From the NCBI RefSeq assembly GCF_008312835.1, contig NZ_VSKS01000011.1:186001-250000 (forward strand): a stretch of DNA of 64,000 nt. The letters run 5' to 3'. The position numbers and the translations under genes are program-made. Shown one piece after another: positions 9,036-17,908 of the stretch. The stretch comes from Streptomyces marokkonensis. GTDB taxonomy: Bacteria > Actinomycetota > Actinomycetes > Streptomycetales > Streptomycetaceae. The notes beneath the pieces were generated by a model. That model saw only the letters and a program-made list of their open reading frames with translations. It was not told the DNA's origin and searched no databases. Within the stretch, counting starts at the first letter, position 1, and the number at the start of each line of letters is the position of its first letter.

Positions 9036-9046
9036 ACGCACATAAT
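9023..9046. promoter_or_regulatory. Shared ArsR operator and divergent promoter
   Basis: An inverted repeat, TGCGT (9023-9027) and ACGCA (9036-9040), lies directly against the hexamer CATAAT at 9041-9046. Read rightward, CATAAT is a good -10 for the cation-efflux gene. Read leftward, the overlapping CATTAT (9047-9042) sits 6 bases before the ArsR ATG. Repressor bound to the dyad would block both promoters at once. I see the repeat and hexamers directly; the assignment to ArsR is inferred from position. Confidence 0.55.
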
Positions 9047-9105
9047 GGCTCCGTGGACGCCGCCGCGTCCACCTCGACGGCCGCACGCACCGGAAGGGGA
9101 CGATC

Positions 9106-10143
9106 GTGACCGACCGGCACCACCACGCCCACCACGAGCACCGCCGTCGGACCTCCCTGCTCCACCGCCTCACCCATCTCCTCGCCTCCCACTCCCACGA
9201 GACCGCCGACAAGGTCGACCCCGCCCTGGAGTCCTCGGCCCCGGGCATGCGCGCCCTGTGGATCTCCCTGGCGGTGCTCGGGGCGACCGCGCTGGCGCAG
9301 GCGGTCGTGGTGCTCCTCTCGGGCTCGGTGGCGCTGCTCGGCGACACGGTGCACAACGCGGCGGACGCGCTGACCGCCGTGCCGCTGGGCATCGCCTTCG
9401 TCCTGGGGCGGCGTGCCGCCACCCGCCGGTTCACCTACGGCTACGGGCGGGCCGAGGATCTGGCCGGCATCGCGATCGTGCTGACGATCGCCGCGTCCGC
9501 GGCCTTCGCGGGCTGGACCGCGGTCGGCCGGCTGCTGGACCCCCGCCCCGTGGAACACGTCCCGGTGGTCGCCGTCGCGGCCGTCGTCGGGTTCGCGGGG
9601 AACGAGTGGGTGGCCCGCTACCGCATCCGTGTCGGGCGTGCCATCGGCTCGGCGGCGCTGGTCGCCGACGGGCTGCACGCCCGGACGGACGGGTTCACCT
9701 CACTGGCGGTGCTGCTGAGCGCGGGCGGCGCGGCCCTGGGGTGGCGGTACGCGGACCCGGTGGTCGGACTGGCGATCACGGCGGCGATCGTCCTGGTCCT
9801 GCGGGACGCCGCACGCGAGGTGTTCCGGCGGGTGATGGACGCCGTGGACCCGGCGCTGGTGGACCGGGCCGAGCGGGCGCTGACGCGGGTTCCCGGCGTG
9901 CGCGGGGTGGGCGAGCTGCGGCTGCGCTGGATCGGCCACCGGCTGCGCGCGGAGGTGGCGGTCGTGGTGGACGGCGACGCCACGGTGCGCGAGGCCCACC
10001 GCATCGCCGTGGACGCCGAGCACGCACTGCTGCACGCCGTCCCCCGGCTGACCGCGGCCCTGGTCCACGCGGATCCGGAACCGGTGCCGGGTGCGGCGGA
10101 CCCGCATCTGCCGCTGGCCCACCACGCGGCGGGCCCGGCCTGA
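9106..10143 (+). CDS. Cation diffusion facilitator (CDF) metal efflux protein
   Basis: The 345-residue membrane protein exports divalent metal, probably zinc, in exchange for protons. A histidine-rich N-terminus (HHHAHHEHRRR) precedes six transmembrane helices between about residues 48 and 230. The metal-site motif GDTVHNAADAL is in helix II and DGLHARTDGFTSL in helix V, giving the HxxxD pair of zinc-type CDFs. The C-terminal cytoplasmic domain (LTRVPGVRGVGELRLRWIG) has the ferredoxin-like dimerisation fold. GTG start at 9106 with the upstream ribosome binding site GGAAGGGG. It is divergent from an ArsR repressor, the standard arrangement for metal-induced efflux. Confidence 0.93.
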   Translation: MTDRHHHAHHEHRRRTSLLHRLTHLLASHSHETADKVDPALESSAPGMRALWISLAVLGATALAQAVVVLLSGSVALLGDTVHNAADALTAVPLGIAFVLGRRAATRRFTYGYGRAEDLAGIAIVLTIAASAAFAGWTAVGRLLDPRPVEHVPVVAVAAVVGFAGNEWVARYRIRVGRAIGSAALVADGLHARTDGFTSLAVLLSAGGAALGWRYADPVVGLAITAAIVLVLRDAAREVFRRVMDAVDPALVDRAERALTRVPGVRGVGELRLRWIGHRLRAEVAVVVDGDATVREAHRIAVDAEHALLHAVPRLTAALVHADPEPVPGAADPHLPLAHHAAGPA

Positions 10144-10168
10144 CCCGGCCGGGCGGTCCCGGGTGACC

Positions 10169-10726
10169 TCAGGCCACGCCCAGGCCCTCGAGCACGACCG
10201 CTCCGGGAAGCACCGCGAACGCCTTGCCGGGGACCAGCAGTTTGCCGCGCCGCCGACCGCTGCCCACGAGCACGTACGGCAGGTCCACGACGGCCGCGTC
10301 GACCAGCACCGGCCAGTCGCCGGGCAGCCCGATCGGGGTGATGCCGCCGTACTCCATGCCGGTCTCCCCCGTGGCCGTGTCCATCGGGGCGAAGGAGGCC
10401 TTGCGAGCACCGAGACGGCGGCGGACCACGCCGTTGACGTCGAGCCGGGTGGTGGACAGCACGACGCAGGCGGCGAGCGTGGTCCCGCCACCGCGCTTGC
10501 CCGCGACCACCACGCAGTTCGCCGACCGCTCCAGCAGGTCCCGGCCGTAGTGCTCGACGAAGACTGCCGTGTCGGCCCGGCGCGGGTCGGTGTCGACGTA
10601 GAGGATCTGTTCGGCGGGGACGCCGCCGCCCCAGGCGCGGACGGCGGCGGCGACCGGGGCGGTGAGCTCGTCGAGGCAGTCCGGAGCGGGCGTGGCGTGG
10701 TCGAAGTCTCCGACGGGTGCGCGCAT
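10169..10726 (-). CDS. YbaK/aminoacyl-tRNA deacylase-domain protein
   Basis: A 185-residue protein of the YbaK/ProX editing-domain family. These hydrolyse wrongly charged aminoacyl-tRNAs such as Cys-tRNA(Pro) or Ala-tRNA(Pro). Recognisable parts are ANCVVVAGKRGGGTTLAACVV, the segment VRRRLGARKASFAPMD with the conserved basic residue, MEYGGITPIGLPGDWPVLVD and the closing GSGRRRGKLLVPG. The family keeps a lysine in the strand equivalent to VVVAGK. It is a single-gene unit on the minus strand, between the CDF gene and the XRE-cupin regulator. Which amino acid it edits cannot be told from sequence. Confidence 0.88.
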   Translation of the reverse strand: MRAPVGDFDHATPAPDCLDELTAPVAAAVRAWGGGVPAEQILYVDTDPRRADTAVFVEHYGRDLLERSANCVVVAGKRGGGTTLAACVVLSTTRLDVNGVVRRRLGARKASFAPMDTATGETGMEYGGITPIGLPGDWPVLVDAAVVDLPYVLVGSGRRRGKLLVPGKAFAVLPGAVVLEGLGVA

Positions 10727-10769
10727 GGCCGCACCGTAACAGCCGTCCGAGGGCCGCAGGCGGGGTGTC

Positions 10770-11342
10770 TCAGTGCACGGGCGGCACCGAGACGGTCATG
10801 ATCATCTCCATCGGGACGTCTCCCTGATTGCCGTACGTGTGGGGCACGTTGGCCTCGAAGGAGGCGCTGGCGCCGGCCGGCACCCGGTGCTCGGCCCCGT
10901 CGACGGTGAGCGTCAGCTCTCCGGTGGTGACGTGGACGAGTTCGACCGTGCCGGCGGGGTGCGGGTCGGAGTCGCTGCCCTCACCCGGCATGAGCCGCCA
11001 GTCCCACATCTCCAGCGGGCCGGGGGCCTCGGCGCCGGCGAGCAGCCGGTTGAAGCTGCCGCCCTCGGTGTGCCACAGCCGCACGGCCTGGTCGGCGGGG
11101 ACGATCCGGACCTGGGGGCCCCGCTCGTAGTCGAGCAGGGTGGTGACGCTGACGCCGAGCGCGTCGCCGATCTTGACGACCGTGCCGATGCTCGGGTTGG
11201 TGCGGGCCTGCTCGATCTGGATGAGCATGCCGCGGCTGACGCCCGCCCGTGCCGCGAGCGCGTCCAGGGTGAAGCCGCGCTCGGCGCGCCAGCGCTTGAC
11301 GTTGCGCGCCAGGGACTGGGTCAGCAGGTCGAGGTCCGACAC
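10770..11342 (-). CDS. XRE-family regulator with C-terminal cupin
   Basis: The 190-residue protein joins an N-terminal XRE helix-turn-helix (about 10-65: LARNVKRWRAERGFTLDALA, then AGVSRGMLIQIEQARTNPS) to a cupin sensor domain (about 105-190: WDWRLMPGEG, HPAGTVELVHVTTGELTL, FEANVPHTYGN). This is the usual build of small-molecule-sensing XRE-cupin repressors. I place the start at the GTG at 11342, where relatives begin; an ATG at 11375 would add 11 residues. It is divergent from a broken EamA transporter gene, which may once have been its target. Confidence 0.88.
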   Translation of the reverse strand: MSDLDLLTQSLARNVKRWRAERGFTLDALAARAGVSRGMLIQIEQARTNPSIGTVVKIGDALGVSVTTLLDYERGPQVRIVPADQAVRLWHTEGGSFNRLLAGAEAPGPLEMWDWRLMPGEGSDSDPHPAGTVELVHVTTGELTLTVDGAEHRVPAGASASFEANVPHTYGNQGDVPMEMIMTVSVPPVH

Positions 11343-11454
11343 ATTCCGTCCGTTCCGTGGCGTCGAGTCCAACATATTGGATGACGCAGTTCAGCTTATT
11401 CGACTACGGCGTGGTGCACCCGATCGTTCACCGCACTGTACTGCGAGGTCCGCC

Positions 11455-11744
11455 GTGACAGCACTCTTCGCCCTGGCCACCAGCCTGTTGTGGGGTCTGG
11501 CGCAGTCCGTCGCGGCGGCCGTGCTCGGCGTCATCGTGGTAGCCACGGGTGCGTGGAACGAGGCGGACGGCAGGCTGTGGTCCGCGACGGCCGCCGGGCT
11601 GCGCAGCGGGTCACCGACGTCGCGGCGGGCGGCCTCGTGCTCCGCGTTGCCGTGCGGCGCGGGAACGCCGTCCTTGGCCCGGTGGTGCAGACGGCCGGGG
11701 CGGGACTCGCCACGGTGGGTCCGGTGCTGTCGGCCGCGGGGTGA
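11455..11744 (+). pseudogene. Remnant of an EamA/DMT-family transporter gene
   Basis: The first part reads TALFALATSLLWGLA, a standard EamA first helix. It then jumps to VAAAVLGVIVVATGAWNEA, which normally follows a missing 15-20-residue loop. At about 11605 the sense continues in the next frame as RVTDVAAGGLVLRVAVRRGN, typical of the second EamA repeat, and ends AGAGLATVGPVLSAAG like the last helix. So start, middle and end of a roughly 280-residue transporter survive in under 100 codons, with at least two deletions and one frame change. A GAGG ribosome binding site still precedes the GTG. The gene cannot make a working transporter. Confidence 0.7.
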
Positions 11745-11751
11745 GGCCCGG

Positions 11752-12570
11752 TCAGCTCCCGGGTTCCAGTTCCGCGAGCCGGGCGGTGCCGTCCGCGAGC
11801 CGGTGCCCGTTTCCCTCGTCCAGTTCCGCGAGCCGGGCCACGCTCTCCTCGTCGAGCAACGACAGCGCCCGCAGCTGCTCCGGGGTGACGCCCTCCGGGA
11901 TGGGTACGGGCGCCGGGGTGCGCAGCGGCGGCTGCCAGCCGTCGGCGGAGGTCCAGCGGCGCACCACCCGGGCCGGGGCCCCCGCGACCACGGCGTGGTC
12001 GGGCACCGTGCCCCGGACCACGGCGCCCGCGGCCACCACCACGTTCCGTCCGATGCGCGCCCCCGGCAGGATCACCGCGCCGGTGCCGATCCAGCAGCCG
12101 GGACCGATCTCCACCGGTTCCATCCGCGGCCACTGCTTGCCGATGGGCTCGTGCGGATCGTCGTAGGAGTGATTGGTGGAGGTGACGTAGACGTACGGCC
12201 CGAAGTAGCAGTCGCTGCCGATGGTGATCGTCGTGTCGGCGATGACATGGCTGCCGCGGCCCAGGACGACCCCGTCGCCGATGCGCAGGATCGGCTCGGG
12301 ACCGAGGTCGAGGCCGGGCATCAGACCGGCGGTGAGGGTGACCTGTTCGCCGACGATGCAGTGCGCCCCGATCCGGATCCACGGCTCGCCGAACACCGTG
12401 CCGAGCGGGAAGGCGAGCCTGGTACCCGTTCCCATCGCCGCGAAGCGGAAGCGGCCGGGGTGCTCGGCGGTCACCGAGCCCGTGCGCTGCACCCAGGCCC
12501 AGCCCGCGTGGACCGCGCGCTGAGCGAGGCGGCGCTGCCAGGACGAGAACGTGTTCTTGCGCTTCGGCAC
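11752..12570 (-). CDS. Left-handed beta-helix acyltransferase
   Basis: A 272-residue hexapeptide-repeat protein. Imperfect isoleucine-patch hexads run from about residue 60 to 195, for example IRIGAHCIVGEQVTL, LRIGDGVVLGRGSHV, ITIGSDCYFGPYVYV and VEIGPGCWIGTGAVI. The extended loop TSTNHSYDDPHEPIG carries the histidine typical of maltose/galactoside O-acetyltransferases (LacA/WbbJ group), which move acetyl from acetyl-CoA to a sugar hydroxyl. The substrate is unknown. GTG start at 12570. It is divergent from a second beta-helix protein, the gamma-carbonic-anhydrase-like gene, with a 107-base shared promoter region. Confidence 0.87.
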   Translation of the reverse strand: MPKRKNTFSSWQRRLAQRAVHAGWAWVQRTGSVTAEHPGRFRFAAMGTGTRLAFPLGTVFGEPWIRIGAHCIVGEQVTLTAGLMPGLDLGPEPILRIGDGVVLGRGSHVIADTTITIGSDCYFGPYVYVTSTNHSYDDPHEPIGKQWPRMEPVEIGPGCWIGTGAVILPGARIGRNVVVAAGAVVRGTVPDHAVVAGAPARVVRRWTSADGWQPPLRTPAPVPIPEGVTPEQLRALSLLDEESVARLAELDEGNGHRLADGTARLAELEPGS

Positions 12571-12677
12571 CCGCTCACCGTAGTCGGCGGGTGCCGTGCC
12601 GACGGGCCGGTGCCCCTGTGATCTTCACCCCACCGGGTTGGCGTACCGTTCCCCCATCACCCGACCAGGAGGCGACG

Positions 12678-13208
12678 ATGACCCACCAGGCGCTGATCAG
12701 CGGCATCGGCGGCAAGGAGCCGCAGGTGGACCCGGACGCGTTCGTGGCGCCCACGGCCACCGTGATCGGGGACGTGACGCTGCACGCCGGCGCGAGCGTC
12801 TGGTACGGGGCGGTGCTGCGCGGCGACGTGGAGCGGATCTCCGTCGGCGCGCACAGCAACGTGCAGGACAACTGCACGCTGCACGCCGACCCCGGGTTCC
12901 CGGTCGGCGTGGGCGAGCGGGTCTCGATCGGGCACAACGCCGTGGTGCACGGGGCGACCGTCGAGGACGACTGTCTGATCGGCATGGGGGCGACGGTGCT
13001 GAACGGCGCCGTGATCGGCGCGGGGTCGCTGGTCGCCGCTCAGGCGCTGGTGCCGCAGGGCATGCGGGTGCCGCCCGGGTCGCTCGTCGCGGGGGTGCCC
13101 GCGAAGGTACGGCGGGAGCTCGGCCCCGAGGAGAGGGAAGGGCTCACGCTCAACGGCACGATGTACGCCGAACTGGCGAGGGCGCACCGGGAACAGCACG
13201 GGGGTTGA
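12678..13208 (+). CDS. Gamma-class carbonic anhydrase-like protein
   Basis: The 176-residue left-handed beta-helix protein belongs to the gamma carbonic anhydrase/YrdA/PaaY group. It has the conserved VWYGAVLRGDVERI and NVQDNCTLHAD segments, and the pair of metal-binding histidines in IGHNAVVHGATV plus the earlier AHSNVQDN histidine. A trimer with zinc at the interfaces is expected. Members hydrate CO2 or hydrolyse thioesters, and many purified members are inactive, so the activity is uncertain. The ATG at 12678 follows an AGGAGG ribosome binding site by 5 bases, which settles the start. Confidence 0.9.
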   Translation: MTHQALISGIGGKEPQVDPDAFVAPTATVIGDVTLHAGASVWYGAVLRGDVERISVGAHSNVQDNCTLHADPGFPVGVGERVSIGHNAVVHGATVEDDCLIGMGATVLNGAVIGAGSLVAAQALVPQGMRVPPGSLVAGVPAKVRRELGPEEREGLTLNGTMYAELARAHREQHGG

Positions 13209-13271
13209 GGTCGCGGGCGGTCCGCGGGGCGTGCGTGGCCGCTCGCGCCGCTCTCCGCGTCGGTGGGGCGC

Positions 13272-13484
13272 TCAGTCGCCCGCGGTCACGGGCGCGGGTG
13301 CCGCCTCGTTCGTCTTGCGCTTCAGGACCGGCATCGACGTCACGCCGATCAGCACGGCCAGGACCGGGAACTTCCGGTACGGCATCCGCAGCACACCCGC
13401 GAGCGGCCCGGCGAAGATGCGCAGCTGGGCGACGAACCGGCCGAAGACGACGGCCCAGGATGATCTCGCCCGGCGGCGGGACAC
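13272..13484 (-). CDS. Small putative membrane protein or gene remnant
   Basis: This 70-codon frame encodes a basic stretch, then RFVAQLRIFAGPLAGVLRMP and a hydrophobic helix KFPVLAVLIGVTSMPVL, and ends in a charged tail. It looks like real coding sequence, with G/C at third positions and a plausible protein composition. I do not recognise a family, and the GTG start at 13484 has no convincing ribosome binding site. It could be a small one-helix membrane protein or the C-terminus left from a larger lost gene. It lies between the carbonic-anhydrase-like gene, whose end it faces, and the phosphoketolase terminator. Confidence 0.4.
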   Translation of the reverse strand: MSRRRARSSWAVVFGRFVAQLRIFAGPLAGVLRMPYRKFPVLAVLIGVTSMPVLKRKTNEAAPAPVTAGD

Positions 13485-13542
13485 CCGGACGTTTTAGCCC
13501 GGACGTGCAACGCCACTTCCTCCCGGTCCACCGGTCCCGCGT

Positions 13543-13579
13543 TCCCCTCCGTGCGCGCGGACCCGGCGCACGGAGGGGA
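13543..13579 (-). terminator. Phosphoketolase terminator hairpin
   Basis: A perfect 14-bp inverted repeat, TCCCCTCCGTGCGC and GCGCACGGAGGGGA, with a 9-base loop. It lies 35 bases past the phosphoketolase stop codon on that gene's strand. There is no uridine run, which is normal for Streptomyces terminators. Confidence 0.75.
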
Positions 13580-13614
13580 AGACGCCCACAGGCCGGGGAG
13601 GCGGTGACCGGTGC

Positions 13615-15993
13615 TCACGCGTTCCAGCTCCACTCCGCCACCTCGGGCAGGTCGGTGCCGTACTCGCGGATCCAGGCGTGGTGGCGGCTGCGCGCGTCGG
13701 CCATCCGCTGCCGTACGGCGGCGGCCCGCACGGCCAGGCCCGGGACACGGTCGATGACGTCCATGACCAGCCGGTAGCGGTCGAGATCGTTGCGGACGAC
13801 CATGTCGAACGGCGTCGTCGTGGTGCCGGACTCCTTGTAGCCGCGCACGTGCAGGTGCGGGTGGCCGTTGCGGCGGTAGGCGAGGCGGTGGATCAGCCAC
13901 GGATAGCCGTGGTAGGCGAAGATCACCGGTTTGTCGGTGGTGAACAGGCCGTCGTACTCGAAGTCGGTCATGCCGTGCGGGTGCTCCCCGTGGGGCAGCA
14001 GCCGGGCGATGTCGACGACGTTCACCACGCGGACCGCCAGCTCGGGCAGGTGGCGGCGCAGCAGCTGCGCCGCGGCCAGCACCTCCTGGGTCGGCACGTC
14101 ACCGGCGCAGCCGAGCACCACGTCGGGTTCGCCGCCGTTCTCGGTGCCCGCCCACTCCCAGATCCCGGCGCCCCGTGCGCAGTGCACGCGCGCCTCGTCG
14201 ATCGACAGCCAGTCGTAGCAGGGCTGCTTGCCGGCCACGATCACGTTGACGTAGTCGCGGCTGCGCAGGGCGTGGTCCGCCACGGACAGCAGGGTGTTGG
14301 CGTCCGGCGGGAGGTAGACGCGTACGACGTCGGTGCTCTTGTTGAGCACGTGGTCGACGAAGCCGGGATCCTGGTGGGAGAAGCCGTTGTGGTCCTGGCG
14401 CCAGACGTGCGAGGTGAGCAGGTAGTTGAACGAGGCGATGGGCGCCCGCCAGGACAGTTCGCGCGAGGTCCTGAGCCACTTGATGTGCTGGTTGACCATC
14501 GAGTCGACGATGTGCACGAACGCCTCGTAGCAGGAGAACAGTCCGTGCCGGCCGGTGAGGAGGTAACCCTCCAGCCAGCCCTGGCAGAGGTGTTCGGAGA
14601 GGATCTCCATCACCCTGCCGTGCCGGTCGAGATGTTCGTCGGAATCGAGGACGGTGGCCTGCCAGGCCTTGCCGCTGGCGTCGTAGACGGCCTGCAGCCG
14701 GTTGGAGGCGGTCTCGTCGGGGCCCACGAGCCGGAAGTCCCGCCGGTCCGCGGTGTCCCGCATGATCCGTTCGAGGAGGTCGCCGAGGATCCGGGTGGGC
14801 TCGTGGAGGGTGGTGCCGGGCTTGTCGACGGGCACGGCGAAGTCGTCCAGCGAGGGCATGGGGAGTCCACGCAGCAGCAGCCCGCCGTTGGCGCGCGGGG
14901 TGGAGCCGAGGCGCCGGGCGCCCTCGGGGACACAGGCGAGGACGTCGGCGACGGGCCGGCCGGAGCCGTCGAACAGTTCCTCGGGCCGGTACGACTTGAG
15001 CCACGCCTCCAGCTGCCGCAGGTGCTCGGGGTTGTCGCGGACACCGGAGAGCGGCACCTGGTGGGCGCGCCAGGTGCCCTCGACGGGCTTTCCGTCCACC
15101 TCGGCGGGGCCGGTCCAGCCCTTCGGGGTGCGCAGCACGATCACGGGCCAGCGCACCCGCTCGCTCGCGCCGTCGTCGCGGGCGGCGCGCTGGGCCTCGG
15201 CGATGCGGTCCAGGGCGGTGTCCATGGCCCGCGCCAGCGCGCGGTGGACGACGGCCGGGTCGTCGCCGCTCACATGGAGGGGTTCGTGGCCGTAGCCGCG
15301 CAGCAGCGCGTCGAGTTCGGGTTCCGGCAGGCGGGCCAGGACGGCCGGGTTGGCGATCTTGTAGCCGTTGAGGTGCAGGATCGGCAGGACGGCACCGTCG
15401 TGGACCGGGTCGAGGAGCTTGTTGGAGTGCCAGGACGCGGCCAGCGGCCCGGTCTCCGCCTCTCCGTCACCGATCACGCAGGCGACCAGCAGTCCGGGGT
15501 TGTCGAGGGCGGCACCGTAGGCGTGGGCGAGGGAGTAGCCGAGCTCGCCCCCCTCGTGGATGGAGCCGGGCACCTCGGGCGCGACATGGCTGGGCACACC
15601 GCCGGGGAACGAGAACTGCCGGAACAGCCGTTCCATGCCCGTCGCGTCCCGGCCGACGTCCGGGTAGGTCGCGCTGTAGCTGCCCTCCAGCCAGGAGTTG
15701 GCCAGCACGGAGGGGCCGCCGTGGCCCGGCCCCCAGATGCACAGCGCGTCCAGCCCACGGGCCGTGATCACCCGGTTGAGGTGGGTGTACACCAGGTTCA
15801 GCCCGGGTGAGGTGCCCCAGTGCCCGAGCAGCCGGGGCTTGATGTGCTCGGGCCGGAGGGGCTCGGTGAGCAGCGGGTTCGCCAGCAGGTAGATCTGGCC
15901 CGCCGCGAGGTAGTTGGCCGCCCGCCAGTGGGCGTCCAGGGTGCGCAGTTCCTCGTCGCTCAGTACGGTCCGGGTGTCCTGGTCCTCAGGCAT
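13615..15993 (-). CDS. xfp: Phosphoketolase (xylulose-5-/fructose-6-phosphate)
   Basis: The 792-residue thiamine-diphosphate enzyme splits xylulose 5-phosphate (and usually fructose 6-phosphate) with phosphate to acetyl phosphate plus a sugar phosphate. The N-terminal [19 protein letters not shown] segment, the ThDP motif [18 protein letters not shown] near residue 185, and the later [18 protein letters not shown] segment are all hallmarks of the family. The length is standard. The ATG at 15993 begins the conserved N-terminus. Downstream on the genome (upstream of its promoter) lie a universal stress protein and a cyclic-nucleotide-binding protein. That suggests a low-oxygen or energy-stress setting, with acetate kinase elsewhere making ATP from its product. 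Confidence 0.96.
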   Translation of the reverse strand: MPEDQDTRTVLSDEELRTLDAHWRAANYLAAGQIYLLANPLLTEPLRPEHIKPRLLGHWGTSPGLNLVYTHLNRVITARGLDALCIWGPGHGGPSVLANSWLEGSYSATYPDVGRDATGMERLFRQFSFPGGVPSHVAPEVPGSIHEGGELGYSLAHAYGAALDNPGLLVACVIGDGEAETGPLAASWHSNKLLDPVHDGAVLPILHLNGYKIANPAVLARLPEPELDALLRGYGHEPLHVSGDDPAVVHRALARAMDTALDRIAEAQRAARDDGASERVRWPVIVLRTPKGWTGPAEVDGKPVEGTWRAHQVPLSGVRDNPEHLRQLEAWLKSYRPEELFDGSGRPVADVLACVPEGARRLGSTPRANGGLLLRGLPMPSLDDFAVPVDKPGTTLHEPTRILGDLLERIMRDTADRRDFRLVGPDETASNRLQAVYDASGKAWQATVLDSDEHLDRHGRVMEILSEHLCQGWLEGYLLTGRHGLFSCYEAFVHIVDSMVNQHIKWLRTSRELSWRAPIASFNYLLTSHVWRQDHNGFSHQDPGFVDHVLNKSTDVVRVYLPPDANTLLSVADHALRSRDYVNVIVAGKQPCYDWLSIDEARVHCARGAGIWEWAGTENGGEPDVVLGCAGDVPTQEVLAAAQLLRRHLPELAVRVVNVVDIARLLPHGEHPHGMTDFEYDGLFTTDKPVIFAYHGYPWLIHRLAYRRNGHPHLHVRGYKESGTTTTPFDMVVRNDLDRYRLVMDVIDRVPGLAVRAAAVRQRMADARSRHHAWIREYGTDLPEVAEWSWNA

Positions 15994-16196
15994 GGATGAC
16001 TCCGTCGAGTGGTCGGCCCGGGTGGTCGGGCGGTGTCGGCGGGCGGAGGGGCCGAGGGCGGCGCTCCGTGCGGGCACCAGGAGCGGGGTACCAGTTTCCC
16101 GGGCTTCGATGCCCCTCGCGCGGCCGGACGACGCCATGTGGCGCAATGCGCGCGCCGGTCCGTGGTGCGGCGGGGCTCGGGGTCCGTCGCGGGCGG

Positions 16197-16223
16197 GCGG
16201 GCCGGCCCGAGGGGCCGGCCCGC
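16197..16223 (-). terminator. Terminator hairpin after the universal stress gene
   Basis: Arms GCGGGCCGGC and GCCGGCCCGC enclose a 7-base loop, starting 11 bases beyond the usp stop codon on the minus strand. The rest of the 240-base gap up to the phosphoketolase start must hold the phosphoketolase promoter; I could not pick a convincing one. Confidence 0.65.
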
Positions 16224-16234
16224 TTTCGTCTCCC

Positions 16235-17140
16235 TCAGTCGTGTGCGACGACGGCGACCGGTGCGGTGCCGTGGTGCATCACCGCGTGCGCGATGGAACC
16301 GATGTGCGCGCCGAGCGGGTTGCGGCGGGCCCGCCGTCCCACGACCACGAGCGAGGACTCCGCGGACGCCTCGACCAGGCGGATGGACGGGCTGCCGCCG
16401 AAGGACTCCTCGACGACCTCCACCTGCGGGAACTTCTCGCGCCAGGGGGCGAGCACCTGGGTCAGCTTCCCGGCTTCCTCCTGGGCGACGCCGTGGTACG
16501 CCTCCGGGGCGGCCGCGAGACCGTAGACGTAGTACGGGGGCAGGGCCCAGCCGTGGACGACGCGCAGGGTGGTGTCCCGCCGCGCCGCCTCCGCGAAGGC
16601 GAACTCGATGACCGACGCGTGCGGCCGGTCCGCGTCCAGGCCGAGGAGCACGGGCCGGTAGTGCGTGGCGGCGGACGGGATGCCCGCGGGGTCCGGTTCG
16701 TGCTCGTCGGCGGCCTGCGCGCCGGCCCGGACGAGGACGACGGGCTGCTCGGCGTGGGCGACGACGACGAATCCGACCGAGCCGACCAGGAACCCGCCGA
16801 GGCCGCCGAGGCCCCGGGAACCGAGCACCAGCAGCTCGGCGTCCTCCGCCGCCTTGATCAGCACCTCGTACGGCATGCCGTCGATCCGCTCGTGGGTGAC
16901 CTCGACACCGGGGTGGCGCTGGCGCAGACCCTCGGCGGTCTTGCGCAGCATCTGTTCGCTCCAGTCCACCCGCGAACCGGCGCCGTGCGGCGAGGGCTCG
17001 CCCGCGGGCCCCGGGTCGGGCCGCCGGACGTGGAGCAGCCTCAGCGGCAGTTCGCGCAGCACCGCCTCACGGGCCGCCCACTCGGCGGCGGCCCTGCTCT
17101 CGGCGGAACCGTCGAGTCCGACTGTGATGGTGCGGGTCAT
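16235..17140 (-). CDS. Universal stress protein, two tandem Usp domains
   Basis: The 301-residue protein has two UspA domains in tandem. Domain 1 (about 1-145) starts [17 protein letters not shown] and carries the ATP-binding glycine pattern [16 protein letters not shown]. Domain 2 (about 155-301) has [11 protein letters not shown] and ends [20 protein letters not shown]. In domain 2 the Gly-x2-Gly pattern is degraded (R-A-R-R-N), so only domain 1 looks able to bind ATP. Such tandem proteins are common in hypoxia and dormancy regulons of actinobacteria. The ATG at 17140 follows a GGAGG. It is divergent from a cyclic-nucleotide-binding protein across 263 bases. Confidence 0.93.
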   Translation of the reverse strand: MTRTITVGLDGSAESRAAAEWAAREAVLRELPLRLLHVRRPDPGPAGEPSPHGAGSRVDWSEQMLRKTAEGLRQRHPGVEVTHERIDGMPYEVLIKAAEDAELLVLGSRGLGGLGGFLVGSVGFVVVAHAEQPVVLVRAGAQAADEHEPDPAGIPSAATHYRPVLLGLDADRPHASVIEFAFAEAARRDTTLRVVHGWALPPYYVYGLAAAPEAYHGVAQEEAGKLTQVLAPWREKFPQVEVVEESFGGSPSIRLVEASAESSLVVVGRRARRNPLGAHIGSIAHAVMHHGTAPVAVVAHD

Positions 17141-17314
17141 GGTGGAGACCTCCTGGTGTCTGGTGATCACCACGAGTGTCGCCCACGACCGGTCCCGGCA
17201 ACAGGGGCCGCAGGTCCCGGCCCGACGCCGAAGGGCCCGCGCGGGCACGGACGTGGACGGGAGACGGCCGGAGGGAGGCGCCGGGGCCGACGCGGGCCGA
17301 AGGCCCCGTGCCCC

Positions 17315-17328
17315 GGGCCGTACGGCCC
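17315..17328. promoter_or_regulatory. Perfect 14-base palindrome between usp and cNMP gene
   Basis: GGGCCGTACGGCCC is a perfect palindrome in the divergent intergenic region, about 75 bases before the cNMP-binding gene and 175 before usp. Its G-rich/C-rich arms recall the GGG-N-CCC dyads bound by DosR/DevR-type response regulators. The factor is not identified, and GC-rich DNA produces such palindromes by chance at some rate. Confidence 0.35.
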
Positions 17329-17403
17329 ATGGCGCGGGGCGACGGGCCGGGCGACGCTCGACGGACGACATCGGTCCCCAACGTGCCGTCCGGGAGGCTC
17401 GCC

Positions 17404-17868
17404 GTGTCCGCTCTCCCGTCCCCCGGCATGCCGCGCGCCCTGCCCGCCGAACACCGGGCACGGCTCCTGCGGACCGCCCGTGAGGTGTCCTTCCCGCAAG
17501 GCGCCCGGCTGTTCGACGAGGGCGGTCACGCGGAGCGGTTCTGGGTGATCCGCACCGGAACCGTCGAACTCGACATGCGGGTGCCCGGACGCCGGGCGGC
17601 CGTCATCGAACGCCTGGGCCACAACGAACTCGTCGGCTGGTCCTGGCTGTTCTCGCCGCACGTGTGGCACCTGGGCGCCGAGGCGGCCACTCCGGTGCGG
17701 GCGTACGAGTTCGACGCCTCGGCCGTCCTCGCCCTGTGCGGCGACGACCCCGGGATCGGCCGGGACCTCACCCGGTGGGCCGGCGAGGTGGTGGCCCACC
17801 GGCTGCACGCCGCCCGGGTCCGGCTGCTGGACCTCTACGGCCCGTACGGCGCGGGCGCCACCCCGTGA
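17404..17868 (+). CDS. Stand-alone cyclic nucleotide-binding domain protein
   Basis: The 154-residue protein is a single cNMP-binding (CRP sensor) beta-roll, roughly residues 15-125: LLRTAREVSFPQGARLFDEGG, then FWVIRTGTVELDMRVPG and GHNELVGWSWLFSPH. It ends after the long helix and has no DNA-binding domain. The phosphate-binding cassette is not the classical Glu-x-x-Ala-Arg type, so it may bind something other than cAMP or have lost binding. The GTG at 17404 follows a GGGAGG by 7 bases, which fixes the start well. Paired divergently with a universal stress protein, it is likely a signalling module in stress physiology. Confidence 0.85.
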   Translation: MSALPSPGMPRALPAEHRARLLRTAREVSFPQGARLFDEGGHAERFWVIRTGTVELDMRVPGRRAAVIERLGHNELVGWSWLFSPHVWHLGAEAATPVRAYEFDASAVLALCGDDPGIGRDLTRWAGEVVAHRLHAARVRLLDLYGPYGAGATP

Positions 17869-17908
17869 CGAGGGGATGCCGCTTCCACCCGGTACGGGGT
17901 GGTGGCGG

